Below, piece by piece: positions 33,301 to 46,956 of a stretch of DNA of 64,000 bases. This stretch comes from Musa acuminata AAA Group. Its lineage: Eukaryota > Streptophyta > Magnoliopsida > Zingiberales > Musaceae. Where the stretch lies: positions 47,767,501 through 47,831,500 of the forward strand of contig NC_088335.1 in the NCBI RefSeq assembly GCF_036884655.1, in the 5' to 3' direction. Below the pieces are notes generated by a model that did not search any database, had not been told where the DNA came from, and saw only the letters and a list, made by a program, of their open reading frames with translations. How positions within the stretch are numbered: position 1 is the stretch's first letter; the number at the start of each line of letters is the position of its first letter. Position numbers and translations under genes: made by a program.

Positions 33301-36300
33301 GAATATAACAGAAACCTTACCTTTGGTAAGCCATTCTGCAAGCAGGGAAAATATATATGACGAATCATCCATTTGTGGACAGGCTGGGAATGATCAATTT
33401 TCATCAATGACCAGAAAAATGATAGACTACATAAATCATTGTCATCAGTCAAAGATGTAAAATTCCAGAGGGAAATAAATAAGTAATGATAGTAAAAGAT
33501 ATAATACATTTGATTTTTGTCAAATATTAAAATTATGAGAATTAACAACCACAAATTCAAATGTACCAATGAGTTATCAGCCATAATTTTGTGGAAAATC
33601 ATTTCTTTCATAAGCATTGCCCCAACCCCAATGAACCAGTATATACAAAGTATCTAATCATACAATTTGATTAATGGTTAAAACATACGAGAGTTAAAAA
33701 AAGTTGAATCTTAAACTAGTTAACCTAAATCAACAATAATCTTGAAGGACATGATGGATAAAAAATGAAGTATAATTTAATAAACTATAACCCAAGTGGA
33801 CGAAGAAAAAGATGGGCATTTTATGGAATTCTGTCATATGACATTATCAAAAGATGGACATAAATCATTGTATATACACATTATGGAATTCTGTCATATG
33901 ACATTATCAAAATATGCATTTTGAAGCTTAATGCAACTAATAATTGATGAGTTACTTGTTAGCGAGAGGTTTGGAAGGAAAAAACCATCTCATTGCCAAA
34001 GCCAATTTTCAAATTGTGACTTTTTGAAGTTAAACAAAAGGGACATATATGTTACACTGACCAAATAATAATCAAACAGATCTAAATATTATTGATATTG
34101 ATGGATTTTCACATAGGATATCTTTGGTTTTGTTTCTTAGCTAAAAATCAGATTTTACAGTGGATTGTCAAATGAGGGGATTTAATCTCAGCTAAGTTCT
34201 GAAATAGTTAAATTTTGCACAATCCTCTAGCATACTTGTGATGAAATATTTGCATGCAGTTCTTCATTCTTCTACCAAAACTTTTTCAGTATATCTATAA
34301 CATAAATGGAGAACTTCGACTGTACAGTTGAAACAAGTTGGCTGACAGTCTTTGGCAGTTAAAGTTGGCCATTAAAGTCCAACACTGTCATTTTAATATT
34401 AGCTAATCATATGGTCTAATTGTTTTGTCTATGGATAGAACTGTCTGAAGCATTAGGATTGTCTTAAACTCATCTAGCCATCTTCGAGCAGGTCCTTCAG
34501 AAGCACTACTGACATAGTAAGTTCTCATGCACAAGTAGGCTTGAAGCATCCAGAACCTAATTCACATTATTACTACTAACTAATGTAGAAAAGAATCTTA
34601 TTACTTAATTGACATTGTTTAAGAAGCCAAATAATAGTATTCAAGTCATTGGTGGGGTACCATATTTCTTTGACACAATGATTTAAAAAGCGCTAGGCGC
34701 CAAGGTCCAAAAACGTCCGAGGCACTAGGCACTCGCCCAAGCGCTCGCCCGAGCGAAGTGAGGCGCTAAAATATAAAAATATATAATATAATTAATAAAT
34801 ATAATTATTTAAAATTTTAAATAAAAATATGCTATTAAATTAAGAAAATCTAAGATACAAAATCACAATGTCACATTAACAAAAAGTTTCAAAATTCAAA
34901 ACAATAAAATTTTACATCAAAATAAAAATTAACATTAAAATCAAAATAATATATTATTAATCTATTAACAGTATTGAAAATTAATCATTTCAAAATTCAA
35001 ATAAACTTAATATTAAGAGTATACTGTATACTGAGCCTGACGGAGAAATGGGGAAGCAGCGGCGAGCGGCGATAGCGGCGGCGGCAGCGGGAAAGGGAAT
35101 GGGTGCGGGAGGCGCGAGCAGCGACAGCGACGAGTAGCGGCAGCGGGAGCAGCAGCGACAAGCAGCGAGATCGGGAGCGGCAACGACAGCGGGTTAGGGT
35201 TGGGTAAGGGTTATATCGGTTTAGTTGGTTCGATTGAACCAACTAACGACCGAACCAGGACCGAACCAGACCTAAAATCCGGGTTCAATCACTTGGTTTA
35301 CCCAGGCGCTCGCCCGAAGCGCCCAGCGCCTGGGCTCGGGCAAGCGCCCAGGCGGCGCCTGTTTGAAGCGCACCGCCTGGGACATTAGCGAGGCGCTCGG
35401 GCCTCGCCTCGCCTCGCCCAAGCGCCTAGGCGAGCGCCCGAGCGCCTCTTTCAATCACTGCTTTGACATAAAAGCAAGATGAAGAAATGAAGACTTAAAT
35501 GCATCTTTTAAAGCATGCGAATTGGCATGATTACAAAACCTACATCTACCATTTTTCTTCAGTTTACAGAGAAGGAAAAATTATACTAAAAGAAGAGAGT
35601 AATAGTCTCATAGCGAAACCAAAGAATATTGGTAATATAGAAAAAAAACTGCAGCTTCAAAAAAAGAAGCAACTAAATTGATTTTATTGTGAACAAAGCA
35701 TTTATTTTCAATTTAGCTATCATGTAAGAAGGCACATGGAAAAAAAAAGTTGAGTCGAGGTTAAAGAGATATACCATGTTCCACATTCTCCAATACTAAT
35801 GTAGTCCAGTAGTGCACAGACAAAAAATAAGATAGAGTGGAGAAAGTAAGTCCTCGCTTGTTTATAGTACAAGCTATAAAATCATCATGAAAGGAAACAA
35901 ATTGACAGTAAGTCCACATGTCTAACTACCTCATCAATTGTTTTCGCATTCCACCAATCTTTGTAGAACTCACGATCACCAAAACGAAGGAGCTCAGCAA
36001 GAATATTTAACCTATATTCACACAGAAGGCACTCCATTTAATCCAAAAGAAATGAATCTATGCTTTTATTCCATGCTCAGAAGCTCAGACTCAGGAGAAC
36101 TCTTCAAAAAATTTTAGTGTGTGAAAGAAATGAAATAATAAAAGGCAGCATGTACTGGTTCTCTTAAATGGATATGCACCTTGACTTACCATAAATGAAA
36201 AAAGCAATAGAACATGCAAAGCCAAACATACAAAGTTGGAATTGACAGCTTTAGAACTCTCTCTATAGCATACAGAAGGTTCCCTCTCAAAGGATGTTGA

Positions 36301-39300
36301 GAATTCTTGATGATAGGATTGATATACTGCAAAAAAGAATTTCCAGCAGATTATTTTTTAACAATTACCTCACTGTAGGACATAAAACAAGGAAACAACT
36401 GCTTACTTGCTCGATTATGAAGCCCATCAAACCTGTAAATATCACCAACTTAACAATTTGATGGATCACCCAACCCTTTCTAATGGATGTTGTACGAGGA
36501 TAGTTTAGCTACATATAACATGGGTAATATGTCAGAGTGAGCTCTTAGGTGATCAACCTTGATGGTTAAACTAGAAAAAGTTAGAATAAATTATAAAAAA
36601 GTCCAATTAGAAAAACCATATAGTCAATTGCATAGCATTGTTATTCATGACTTTTACAAAATTAACAGTGATCTCTAACCATGACATGGCATACATTTTG
36701 ATGGTAATAGAGGCCGGCCATAATAAGGTATGATATGTATCATACAAAACTTGTGCATTTACAAGTTTTCCAGTTGTACATTTGTTATGTATGGATTATA
36801 ATGTCTCCAACACATGTTGAATCATTACTGAGACGAGTATACAAGCAAAAGAGTAGGCCTTAGAAGATAAAAAAATTAAAATCGGCAAGACCAGCCAATA
36901 ACAACATGTAACATCACTTGGTATGGTAAGGTAATCGTATCATACTAGTATAAACAAGGACCAGCATCATTACCAGACCTAGATTTGATATGTTGATTTC
37001 ACATAAGACCAAACTAAACCGAAGGGATTCTAATTAGTTTCTGAAAAATAATCAGTAAGCAAACTTTTATGTCCTTTAGTGGGGCGAAAAGCAGTTGTTA
37101 TTGGTCCAATAGTGTGTTATAAGCATCTATTTAAGATTTTATTGTAGGAATATACATCAAATTTCTGCATACTGATATTTCTAGTAACCAGTATTAAGCT
37201 CAATTCAAGCAGGTGAGAGCTCGGGTAAAATTTTCCATTGCTTCATTTTTTCCGTAGTTTTCAACTTATATATCCATCATTTTGTGTTGCTATGAATAAT
37301 ATGCTGTTTCCAGAATGATAATACACACACACACACACACATGATATGTGATGTTAATGCATTGCATATCATATGTAACTTACCAATCATTTCACACATG
37401 AAAAACCCTGTATATGTGTCTCTAAAATTCATGATTCAAAAATTGTTTTATAATTTCTACGTGTCATCTATACTTCTTATTTTCAGATAAATAAAAAAAT
37501 ATTCTTCTCTCTTGTTATTTATATCTATGTTCTTCTCAGAAGAATAGGGATCTTTAGAGAACTAGATTTGCTGACTGCTGCAAATTTTTAGTGTTTGATG
37601 ATTTGGGACCCTTCTCATGTTTTTAGTGAAGGACCAAGATGAATGATGAAATTGATACACATAGAGCAGATATTTGCCAATCAGAAGCAGGCGAATAACT
37701 AAATAAATTACCTTAGCATGAACAGAGAATACCCATGCATGAATATCGTGTAAATCTTGGGAGCAAAAATGAATGTTAGCAGTACCTGATAACAAAGTGT
37801 GGGAGCCACCATAAAGTATACTAAACTTTTGAAGCTGACCCATTTTAAATCATCGAGTTCTGGAAAATGGGAATGTATATCATCCTGATGATGCGTCAAA
37901 CAGATTAGAAATTATTATAGTGTAAAATAATGTTGAATGCCACATTGATTAATAGAAACTTCACTTTGGTTTGAAGAAACAGAAAAATCTAACCAAATGT
38001 AACAACAAGAAGTGAGATCCGCATCTTCATTAGTCACATATGGTATGGACCAATTTTTTTGGTTCGATCAAGTACCAGTGTCGAAACATATACCTTAATA
38101 TTAATACAATATATTTTAATTTTGTTTTTGTGACTTTATTCTATGATAGTGTGCAGTGCAGGTTGGTATATCGGGAATATATGTAGCAATCAGTCCAATA
38201 GATTACAAAAACTGATATCTGACAGAGACTTAAATCCATGATCATGGTTCGCCTTTTGGGTCTGCTCCTTTGGAATGATAGTAATTATTTTTACACTTTG
38301 GGAGTTGTATAACCTTCATCAATCAATCCAACAATAGACACTGACAGGGATCAACTTATCAACTTCATTATATAGATCAATATATGCATACACCTATGTA
38401 CTATAAAGCAGGGAATATGATTTTGCTCAGAGCCTCAGACACGTATGTACCGGCTGGTATTTATCTGTCCTATCATAAAGCAATATAAGGACCACCCTTT
38501 CAGGCAGTTCAGGTGTGGTACAAGTCTTACAGCCCTGCTGCACCCTTCTCTCTCCTTCATGGTCCTCATCTTCCTCCTATTATGCCTCATCTTCTTCTCC
38601 TTCTCTTCCCCTCTGGTACTGTGACATATACCAGCATATCATGTGCCGATACACTGGTGCATAGTGGACCCATACTGATTCAGCTAGTGATGGGTATGGA
38701 TCCAATAACCGAAATTGCAGCCCTTGTTATATATATTCATCCATGAAGAGATAGAGAAGATAGAAATGCATTCCCTCTCTTTGAACAAACAAATTAACAG
38801 GAATTTTCATGAATTATGGCATGAACATAATGAGTACAAGTGTGCTACTGAGTCACTGACAGTTGAAAAGTATCATTCTTTAAAATTCAGGTCACAATTC
38901 TCCAAACCACAGATATATAAAATTAGCACCATTTGCATTACTCTATATCAACTTGTATGTCAGCAGGTTGCTCTGACACCCTACTCTCTCAATCACCTTG
39001 TTGTATGAAATATGAATAACCCTCACTAAATGCCTCCAAAGATCCTCATGATTTAGATTTATGTTAATAATATTGCATAACAACTACAATGGCTCTGTTT
39101 ATAGAGTTGAACTAGAAAATATGATATATATTGCATTTGCTTGAGGCCTAAGACTTGTATGCCTACAGTGCAAGATACACCTGCATGTAAAAACATTGGT
39201 GGTTGTTGCATCTATAAAAGAATGACAGATTAGGCATTTTCTTATCTATGAACCAAATTAATCACAAATTCAAGAATTTGGTACATTACAATGCTTTCAT

Positions 39301-42300
39301 AGGATATATAGCAACTGTGAATCATAGTCAAATGTCTTTGGTTTAGCATCTAGATGAAGACAAATAATTTTGATTCTCAAAATCTATGGCACTCATGTTT
39401 TGCATACGACTCTAACTTCTTGATGATATCACCATTTTTCCTTCAATAAAATGCATAAGCATCTCATTGTCCTCAATAACAGGTTATTGACCTTCCACAT
39501 GATCTATAAAGGAGTCCTGTAATAGAGTTTCTGGCCATTATTGTCATGAATGAACCTTTTCCATAAATAAAGCATAATTAGACAAGAAGCCTTTTTCATT
39601 CCTTGGCATATAACAAACTGCTTCTTGGCCAACATGCATCTCGTGCTTTAAAGTTTCAACATGTACCAAGCTGTTTCAAAAGCTGATTGTTTAAGCCATT
39701 CATTTATCTTTTTCATTAAAAGATCCATTCTTGTAACCAATCATCAGTTCCACCAACTAACCAAGAAGAAAATTACAACCTAAGCACCAAAGCTATCTAT
39801 GATGAGTACCTTATGAATAGATTTGGAGAGTACTCTTCTATCATAGTTCGTATGTGCATATGATACAAGCTTGGACCAAACTATGATTGCAAAGAACATC
39901 AATGTGAAGCCAGACAAAACAGCAGAGTCAAACCTGAAATGGTTCCAATTAAGAAATCAGTAAAATACTACAAATGAAATTACTTATAGTAAAATAAAGG
40001 TTTCTGGTAAATTATTGCATGGACAATTTAAAATCTGTTTTTATTCTCTTTATTGAGATTGCATCACAGCCTTCAGAAACTAATAAAGAATCATTTAAAG
40101 TGTCCAAGGTCAAACTAATTCTGATCATGGTTCTATAATTATAAGATAGTTTTGGTAAGTATCATGAAGATTTTGAAACACTAGAGACATACAAGAAATT
40201 TCAGAAGAGTAAAAATTCATTCTAGTGTACAGCATGTACAGTTCTGGGTCCACTATGAAATAAGTGTTATGTTCTGTATGTGCAATGATAAATTCCTAAA
40301 CTGCTTGTTGATTTATATTTATATCATACTTATAATCATGCATTGTTTTTCACAGGTATTATTTTCCTTTATATGTTTGTGGATGGCTTAACAAATCTGT
40401 TTACATGTAGGAATAATTGCACAAGGCTTTTTTTTTTCTGATAACAAAACCTAAAAATTTAATCAACATACTACAAGAACAGGGACAAATCACTTTAATA
40501 GTCTTCTATTCATATTTTTCCCTCTTTTGGTTTATCCATTGGTATTTTGATTGGTGATGCAGGTAATCTATATTCTACATACACCCAGTCACAAATTTCT
40601 GATTGAAAACAATATGGGGATGTCTGGAGAAGATCAAGGATATTATCATCAACCAGGACAACACATTCTACAGAGAGAGGCCAAAGGAGAATGAATTTAG
40701 TGGGAAAAGAATGCTGAATGAACCTTGCCAAGGAACATATTTGCAGTATCTATCTCAATGTGATAGGCCAGCACTATCTATCTTTTAACTGAAACATTAG
40801 TCTTGTCCCAACCTTTGTATTAAAGCAGCCTGAGCTTATAATAACTGCGATTCTGCAGACCAGCCTCAGGTTAAAGCCTAATTTCTCTAAGAACTTCCTC
40901 TGTATGCTCAGCTTCAAAGAATTAAAGTTTGGCTGCACTGGCCAGTATGGACTGATATTTACCAGTCTGAAGACTGACCCGTACGTATGGAGCAATTTTC
41001 ACCCAGTTCGACCTGAAACCAAGCTTTTTGCCTGATAAGATCACTGTCCCAACCAGGCTTATTGGGTGGTAAGCAGATAAGCATCAGCCTATGCCAGGCA
41101 ATAAACCTACTGTCTGATACTGCTATCTTTTTTAATTATGATAGTACCATCAGGAAGTTCTTGGAGAAATGTTCTAGGCTCTTATGGCCCAGGTGAAAAA
41201 AGATGCACTATCTCAGGTATTATATGTCCAATACTGCTGTCTTTCTTTCTACTTTTTTTCCTTCTTCTTCTGTAACCTTTGCCTCTTTCTATTATGCTCT
41301 CTCTTCTTCCTCATCTCCACCCCATTTCCCTGTCACCTCATCTTCTCTCTGTCTCTCTCTCTGTGGTCTATGTATTATCGGCCGGTACTAATCCATAATG
41401 AGCATCAGTGCACCACCCTATACTGGTCCAATCTGCTGGCCGATATGGTACTGAGATTTTAATCCATGGTCTGCTTAACCCAAATCAGATTCATGAGCTG
41501 ATAAGGGGCATTTACTCATTGCCCAATCTACACCCAACTTTCTGGGCAAAATCACAAGTCACCCTGACCTGACATGCTACAGTTTATCAATCAACATGTA
41601 GTAGTCTAAAGACTCTAAACAGTCATCTCATTTAGGATCCAATCATAGACACAAGTCAGGTAGTTAAATGGAGTCTAAGTAGCTCGCTTATAAGGTTGAT
41701 GTCCAAATGTAGCTGGCAATGGATCAATTTTCTTGTGCTTAGGATCAAATATTTCCATAGCATGTATCATGCCCAAACAAATTCCCTTTTGGTACCCTAC
41801 CATATCTACTGTTGGTATGCTCAGTGCAATATTAAACCAATTTAAAAGATATTTTATTGAGTTGTTATGTATTTTTTATTTTTTATTTTTGAAAAATAAT
41901 GTGTCATCTATGATACATATGATAATTATACATATCATCTAGGACCATGATAATGAATAATGAGCATAATCAACAAAGGGAAAAATGTGATACCATAATA
42001 CATGAAACCAAAGAATCAAGTCTCAGTCCATTACTGATTTTGGTAACCCACCAGATCGGTACACAATACTGGTATAACAACCCACATCATCGTATATCAT
42101 TGAAAAAAACAATAAAATAATAAAAATGAATAATATTATATGTTGGTATTGAGTTATATTTTTTATACTAATACTCAATCAAACTAGTAAACACCAGCCA
42201 GTACGATCAAGATTTGAAACTTCGGTGAAACAGATACATTACGATATATCATCTCTCTTTGAAAAATACATGTTAGCCCAATATGTAAACACATTGTATC

Positions 42301-45300
42301 AAGTTTCGAAAAGCCAAACAATGCCACTGAATAAACCTAAAATCATATTGGATATCAAGTGGTATAGAGAATCCAAGACAATACTGTCATTAATATTGAA
42401 CTTATAACTTGGTCTATTACATTATTGACATTGTTCTCATGTCATAGTCTGGCTTAGACTCTTAGGTTTAATAAACTGAGCAGACTATCAAAAACATGGA
42501 CAAAGCCAGCATTCCTAATTAAAAATGAGCTGTCTAAAATTGGATGACTAAAAATATATATATACTTATAGTGGATCTGTATGGACATGTAGCAGAACGA
42601 ACCATACTATCCTACATCGGTCGGTATAACATGGTCCAGTTTGACTTGGGTTATACCACCAATGTGGGTCAGTCTGCATCTTAATAGTTCATCAAATCAT
42701 TATTTATAAATTGTACCAAAGTAGTATATACTATTACAATACTTCATCATCAAGTTATTCTGGCATTTAAGGAGTCAGATGAGCCTAAATTAACAACATC
42801 TATTGGCAAACACCTCAAATGCAACTAAAAAGTTTCACCATGTCTTTAGTTGTCATTCTCAAAGCTTGTACAGTCTGCCCATCATTTAACTAAAGCACAG
42901 TATGCAACCACTTAAAAGTTACATGGGGAAATTGCAATTGACTCTGATGTCAATTTCCATAAGAGTTGTCTTTGATTGTTACTAAAAAATAATTAAAGAA
43001 ATCATAACAGATGTATGTTAATGCATCTTCAGATGAAGATGCAAAGGTACATTCTTCAGATGAAGATTACATACAATGACAAGATCACCAAAATTATAGT
43101 CTAATTATGCAATTAGAAAAGAGAAAATTTTGCACCATGAAAAAAACTAAAAATATGTACATTTGTATATCCTTTCAAAAGAAAAGATAAACAAATTTCT
43201 TTATATTATTTAACTTTTTTATCTACATACTCATCTGCAAATTACATAGGAAACAATTTTGTTCTTGAAGGCAGCAGAAGAATTATTATCCACTTTGAAC
43301 TTGCATAAAATTGGAAAGGAAATACAGAAAAGCAGTTCAAAAGAGACTGTGCCTTCAGCTTGCTGATTTACATAGAACCAGCATTCTTTCAAATGTATAT
43401 ACAAGGAAACACCTAGGAAGTACACATAAATAGCGGAATGCACACAGTAAACAGGTGTTTTGGGCCTTTAGTATATAGGGTTCAGCAGACATTTCTTGGT
43501 TTATATTTCTAAACCTTAATTTGAAAGTCAACATAGAATAAAGTCTTATAAAAGTTTTACATTGTTGTTTATGGTTATTCTTGGATCAGTCAAATCCAAT
43601 CCATGTTATTATTTATCAAAGAGAATATCAATGAAAAATATTTTTAAAGATGATCTAAGCCTAACCAAACTGTATGCACAAAACTGAGGAAGAGAGAAGG
43701 ATTTACCTGATGATTACATAAACTGGATACAAGATTGAAGCCATTGTAACTACCACATGAAGACAGATAACAAGCTGAAAATAATGGAATGATATAAATG
43801 AGTATTGGAAAGACTGAAAGACATCTACAGAAGAATTGAAGGGCTTTTGCAGAATAAGCTAATGACTAAAAGACGATTTACTCTCAAGTTAAGCATAAAT
43901 AGAACATAAGTGCACCATAGTTTTTGAGGGACTAGCAACACAAAACCAGGCATCACCTCCATGGATATCATTTATTAATTTCTCTTGTTCTCTTTATAAC
44001 TGACACTATCTTCATCAGCTTGAATTTAACATTTAGCATCAACAATCACATAAAATTAAAGGGCTAAGCACAGCTTGAAGGCCCGAGAGGTAACACAGAT
44101 ATTTTTAAATTGTTCCACAATTATATAAATTCAGCATTAGCATGCATGTCGCCTTCCATACAGCAAGCACATAATTTGTCAGAATATCATTCTGTATGAG
44201 CATATACCCAAAAATCCCACAGATCCAAATTATCTTGACGAACGCACAGGGTATTTACAAAAGTTAGAGATATATCAGGAACTATACTTACTGGTTCAGA
44301 AATGAACTTGTGCTGAGCCATCTTTTCGGTCGTAAAAGCACCAAGAGGAAAAACAGGTAAAGTGACACTGAAAGTTTCAGATGTTAGGATGTGTTGCTAG
44401 ACATCATGCATTTTGGCTATTCAGAAACATTACCAACATATCAGAAGTGGCCAATCTCTCAATGATTTTGAACTGAACCAAAACCCAGCTCTTATCAGTA
44501 GACCATACTGGAAAAATAAAAGAAAAAGAAAAACACATGATATCATCTGAGGAATCATATCTTTGTAGAAGTGTATATGCACAAAAAAATATAGCATAGA
44601 GAGGACCAATAAAACATTGCTTGTATTAGGAGAAGGAACAAGGAAAACCTTCATCAAGTTTTCAATGATGAGCCGTCCATTAACTGCAATTAGCACTACG
44701 ATACAGAGGTTCAAAAGACCCGCATGGCTCTGTCAAAAAGCAGACTTCAGGTGGTAGGAAACAGCGTAAGTATGAAGTGAGAAAAAAAAGCATAAGCACA
44801 CGAAGGTTGTTTGAAAGGAGTCATAATTGCCATCGGTAGGACCGGAATTGCACATATTGGTCAACGCCATCAGAAAGGACACGAAATGGTATTGATGTTT
44901 TCCACCTGAATAACGTTTTCGCCATGATGCAACATCAACACTAAATAGGAATTCACTAAAATATAAGGTTAATGACATGAAAGGGAAGGGGGAAAAGAAT
45001 AAAATTTTCGGCTTTATTATCACCAAGTTTTCAGCAAGGGTTTCATGGATGACTCCTCTGCTTCCTTACACCAAGATTAGCGACGAATCAAAGGATCCTC
45101 AGAGAAAAAACCCAAGAAAAGATCGGGTCGATAGCACGATTCACCTGCTTAAAGACCGCGTCCGAGCTCAAGGGGCTCTCCCTCACCCTCCGATGCACCG
45201 GCGCCGAAGCCCGGCGCGAGAAGTCGGCCCAGACACTGCCTCCCGCACCCTGGTCCTCGCCCCGCCGGACGCCTCCCCGCCCGTCGTCCCCTTCGGCCGC

Positions 45301-45378
45301 GACAGGCGGGCAGCGGCGGAGCGGCGAGTGTGGCTCCGGCGATCGCGCCAGGGCCTCTCCGCCACGCGAGCTCGCCAT
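30366..45378 (-). CDS. DGAT1: Diacylglycerol O-acyltransferase 1
   Basis: ER-membrane MBOAT enzyme that transfers acyl-CoA to diacylglycerol, the last step of triacylglycerol synthesis. Sixteen exons, as in the Arabidopsis gene: 45378-45145, 44729-44649, 44507-44434, 44367-44292, 43774-43707, 39933-39810, 37884-37786, 36508-36407, 36326-36190, 36011-35930, 35795-35775, 33383-33321, 32772-32725, 31876-31814, 30634-30581, 30467-30366. Phase holds throughout; 475 residues. Hallmarks in order: hydrophilic N-terminus ending [61 protein letters not shown], acyltransferase motif FYKDWWN (exon 10), [15 protein letters not shown], active-site His in SAIFHE (exon 13) and [17 protein letters not shown]. 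Several hydrophobic segments fit a polytopic protein. Slightly shorter than the usual ~500, mainly at the N-terminus. Exon 11 is only 21 nt. Introns total over 13 kb and hold repeats; the coding sequence looks intact. Confidence 0.97.
31001..31430. repeat. 88-bp tandem repeat, about five copies, in DGAT1 intron 14
   Basis: Copies begin at 31,001, 31,089, 31,177, 31,265 and 31,353 (GAATAAAAGGTCTATAG). The first four are identical except at one place: GAGCGAAAGC in copies 1 and 3, GAGTCAAAGC in copies 2 and 4. The fifth is truncated and slightly diverged. The array therefore behaves as a 176-bp dimer repeated twice. Confidence 0.95.
33817..33914. repeat. Short direct duplication in DGAT1 intron 12
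   Basis: TTATGGAATTCTGTCATATG followed by ACATTATCAAAA occurs twice, 60 bp apart. Confidence 0.8.
34676..35460. mobile_element. Non-autonomous hAT transposon in DGAT1 intron 11
   Basis: 785-bp element flanked by a perfect 8-bp direct repeat CTTTGACA (34,668-34,675 and 35,461-35,468), the hallmark of hAT insertion. Terminal inverted repeats are CAATGATTTAAAAAGCGCT (left) and CAGTGATTGAAAGAGGCGCT (right, reverse complement), close to the hAT CAGTG end. Subterminal DNA is packed with GGCGC, GCGCTCGCC and GAGGCG words in both orientations, as expected for transposase binding sites. The interior has an AT-rich half and a GGC/GCA-rich half and no transposase frame. Confidence 0.9.
38430..38730. 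repeat. Dispersed repeat in DGAT1 intron 6
   Basis: Begins GTACCGGCTGGTATT and runs through CCCTTCTCTCTCCTTC, CCTCATCTTC and CCGATACACTGGTGC. Resembles 40,900-41,460 in order of words (GGCCAGTATGG, pyrimidine-rich middle, GGCCGATATGGTACTGAG). No target duplication found. Confidence 0.45.
40900..41460. repeat. Dispersed repeat, DGAT1 intron 5
   Basis: ACTGGCCAGTATGGACTG at the left, a CTTCTTC/CTCTCTCT-rich middle (41,250-41,360) and CGGCCGGTACTAATCC to CCGATATGGTACTGAG at the right. It is the same type as 38,430-38,730. Intron 5 is 3.8 kb, mostly made of such material. Confidence 0.45.
42040..42680. repeat. Dispersed repeat fragments in DGAT1 intron 5
   Basis: Fragments with CCAGATCGGTACACAATACTGG, CACCAGCCAGTACGATC and ACATCGGTCGGTATAACATGG. 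Same sequence style as the copies at 38.4 and 41.0 kb; ends not resolved. Confidence 0.35.
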
Positions 45379-45539
45379 GACAGTGCAAAGCGTAGCAAGA
45401 CACTGGCATTCACGTCTCTCCCTTCCGACGGGTATTATTAGGTCTATAAGTACTGGTAATCAACTACCTGTTTATTGCACGTAACGCTGTAAACGACTCT
45501 CTGCCCGTTTAGATCTGATTAAATATAATAAATAAATAA

Positions 45540-45551
45540 TATATATATATG

Positions 45552-45587
<36 letters not shown>

Positions 45588-45726
45588 AAATTGAGAGATA
45601 ATAGAGACGTGCATAAAATAGTTTATTGCAGAATAAAACTAAAAGAATCTTTTATGCATAAAATAGTTCTCTCTTATGACGGAATAAAGCCAAGAGAATC
45701 TTTCATGATTGTGATTGACCAATTAT

Positions 45727-45765
<39 letters not shown>
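45540..45765. repeat. Two (TA)n microsatellites flanking a short repeat
   Basis: TA runs at about 45,556-45,582 and 45,730-45,762, upstream of DGAT1. Between them GCATAAAATAGTT and GAATAAA-C-AAGAGAATCTTT occur twice. Confidence 0.85.
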
Positions 45766-45767
<2 letters not shown>

Positions 45768-45779
45768 ATGGTAAGTAAT

Positions 45780-46572
45780 TAATATATTGATAACATCGTT
45801 TAGACCAACATTAATTGAGGAATATGGGAATCAAGGGTTCATAAGTCCGGAAATTGTTCATAAGTTTGTCAGATCTCCTTTTATCCTTAGAGGTATCTTT
45901 TGAAGTTTACATACTTTGAAAGGATAAAATTGTATGGATACTCCCATCCGTACGGGTTAAATGGTCCGTTATCATTTACAAAGTGGGATCATAATTCAAA
46001 GTCCACTATGGTGAACAGCTGTGATCAGCTCAAGTGATTAGTTAACCAATCTTTTCTAAGCTATCATTTACTGACAAAGTAAGATATTTTGCATTCCTTT
46101 TTATCTAAGCAAGAAAACACAACTTCTATTGCTGAGGATGTGTAGTGAGGCTGAAGGGGGACTAATTGGAGAGACCATTTGATTGCATGAAAAGAACAAA
46201 GATGTGTCCGTCGATGATGGTTTTTGTTTGGCTTTTCTTTTCTCCCAAAGAGGAAGATGATGAAGATGGAAGGAATGCCTGTGGCTGCAACAACACTTTC
46301 ATAAAGGGACGAAGAAGAAAAGGAGGATAGATTCTTCAGGATGTCAGAATTGATGGCATCGGTTCATCAAAGCCATGGAATAAAGCTTCCACTCGCGAAG
46401 TTTCAGAAACAGTGGAGTTGTCCTTTCCTCGCCTTGGAAAAGGAAGGCGTGGAAGGAGAGGAGAGGGTTCGAGTTGTTTAATGGTGGGGAGCAGTGGGAG
46501 AGGAGAGGGTTCGGTGTTTTGGGCAGGAAGCCTCACCGAGTAGAGCAATCCTCGGTGACCGCCGTCACATGA
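45780..46572. other. Intergenic stretch upstream of DGAT1
   Basis: No gene recognised. The region 46,336-46,548 is GC-richer and open for 70 codons on the minus strand (Pro/Leu/Ser-rich, with an internal GGGTTCG/GGAGAGGAGAGG duplication), but has no domain. It might be an old leader or repeat. Confidence 0.4.
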
Positions 46573-46950
46573 TAGGTTACTTATATATTATTCTTAATAA
46601 TTAATTATTTATAGTATTTTAATTTTTATATTTTAAAAAATAATATTAAGATATTTATATTTATAAAAATAAAAAAAATTATTTTATTTTTCTTCGTTCC
46701 ATCGATTCAGTTGATGAAAATATATCACACGTGCTATTATTTTTACTGATATTAATTTCTATTTCAACAATCAAGAAACTAATAATTCTAAAATAGTCGA
46801 TAGTCGGATGAGAAGGAGGTATGATCATAAGAGATCCTTTATCCTTTCTACCAAGTGATTTATTTTGTAATAAAATTTTAAAAATATAGAGAAAAAAAAA
46901 GAAATAATTGAATAGTATTTAAATACTGTTTCTAACAAAAAATAATTTAA
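46573..46950. mobile_element. Possible MITE at the break of the neprosin relic
   Basis: The left end (GGTTACTTATATATTATT ... GTATTTTAATTTTTATATTTT) resembles the left arm of the MITE at 15,596. The right border is unclear and no target duplication was found. It abuts the point where neprosin homology stops, so insertion could explain the truncation. Confidence 0.3.
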
Positions 46951-46956
46951 TTTTTT

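Noticed and set aside
44977..45441. 154-codon plus-strand frame over DGAT1 exon 1
   Set aside because: Antisense to the GC-rich DGAT1 first exon, whose protein motifs and splice donor fit the minus strand.
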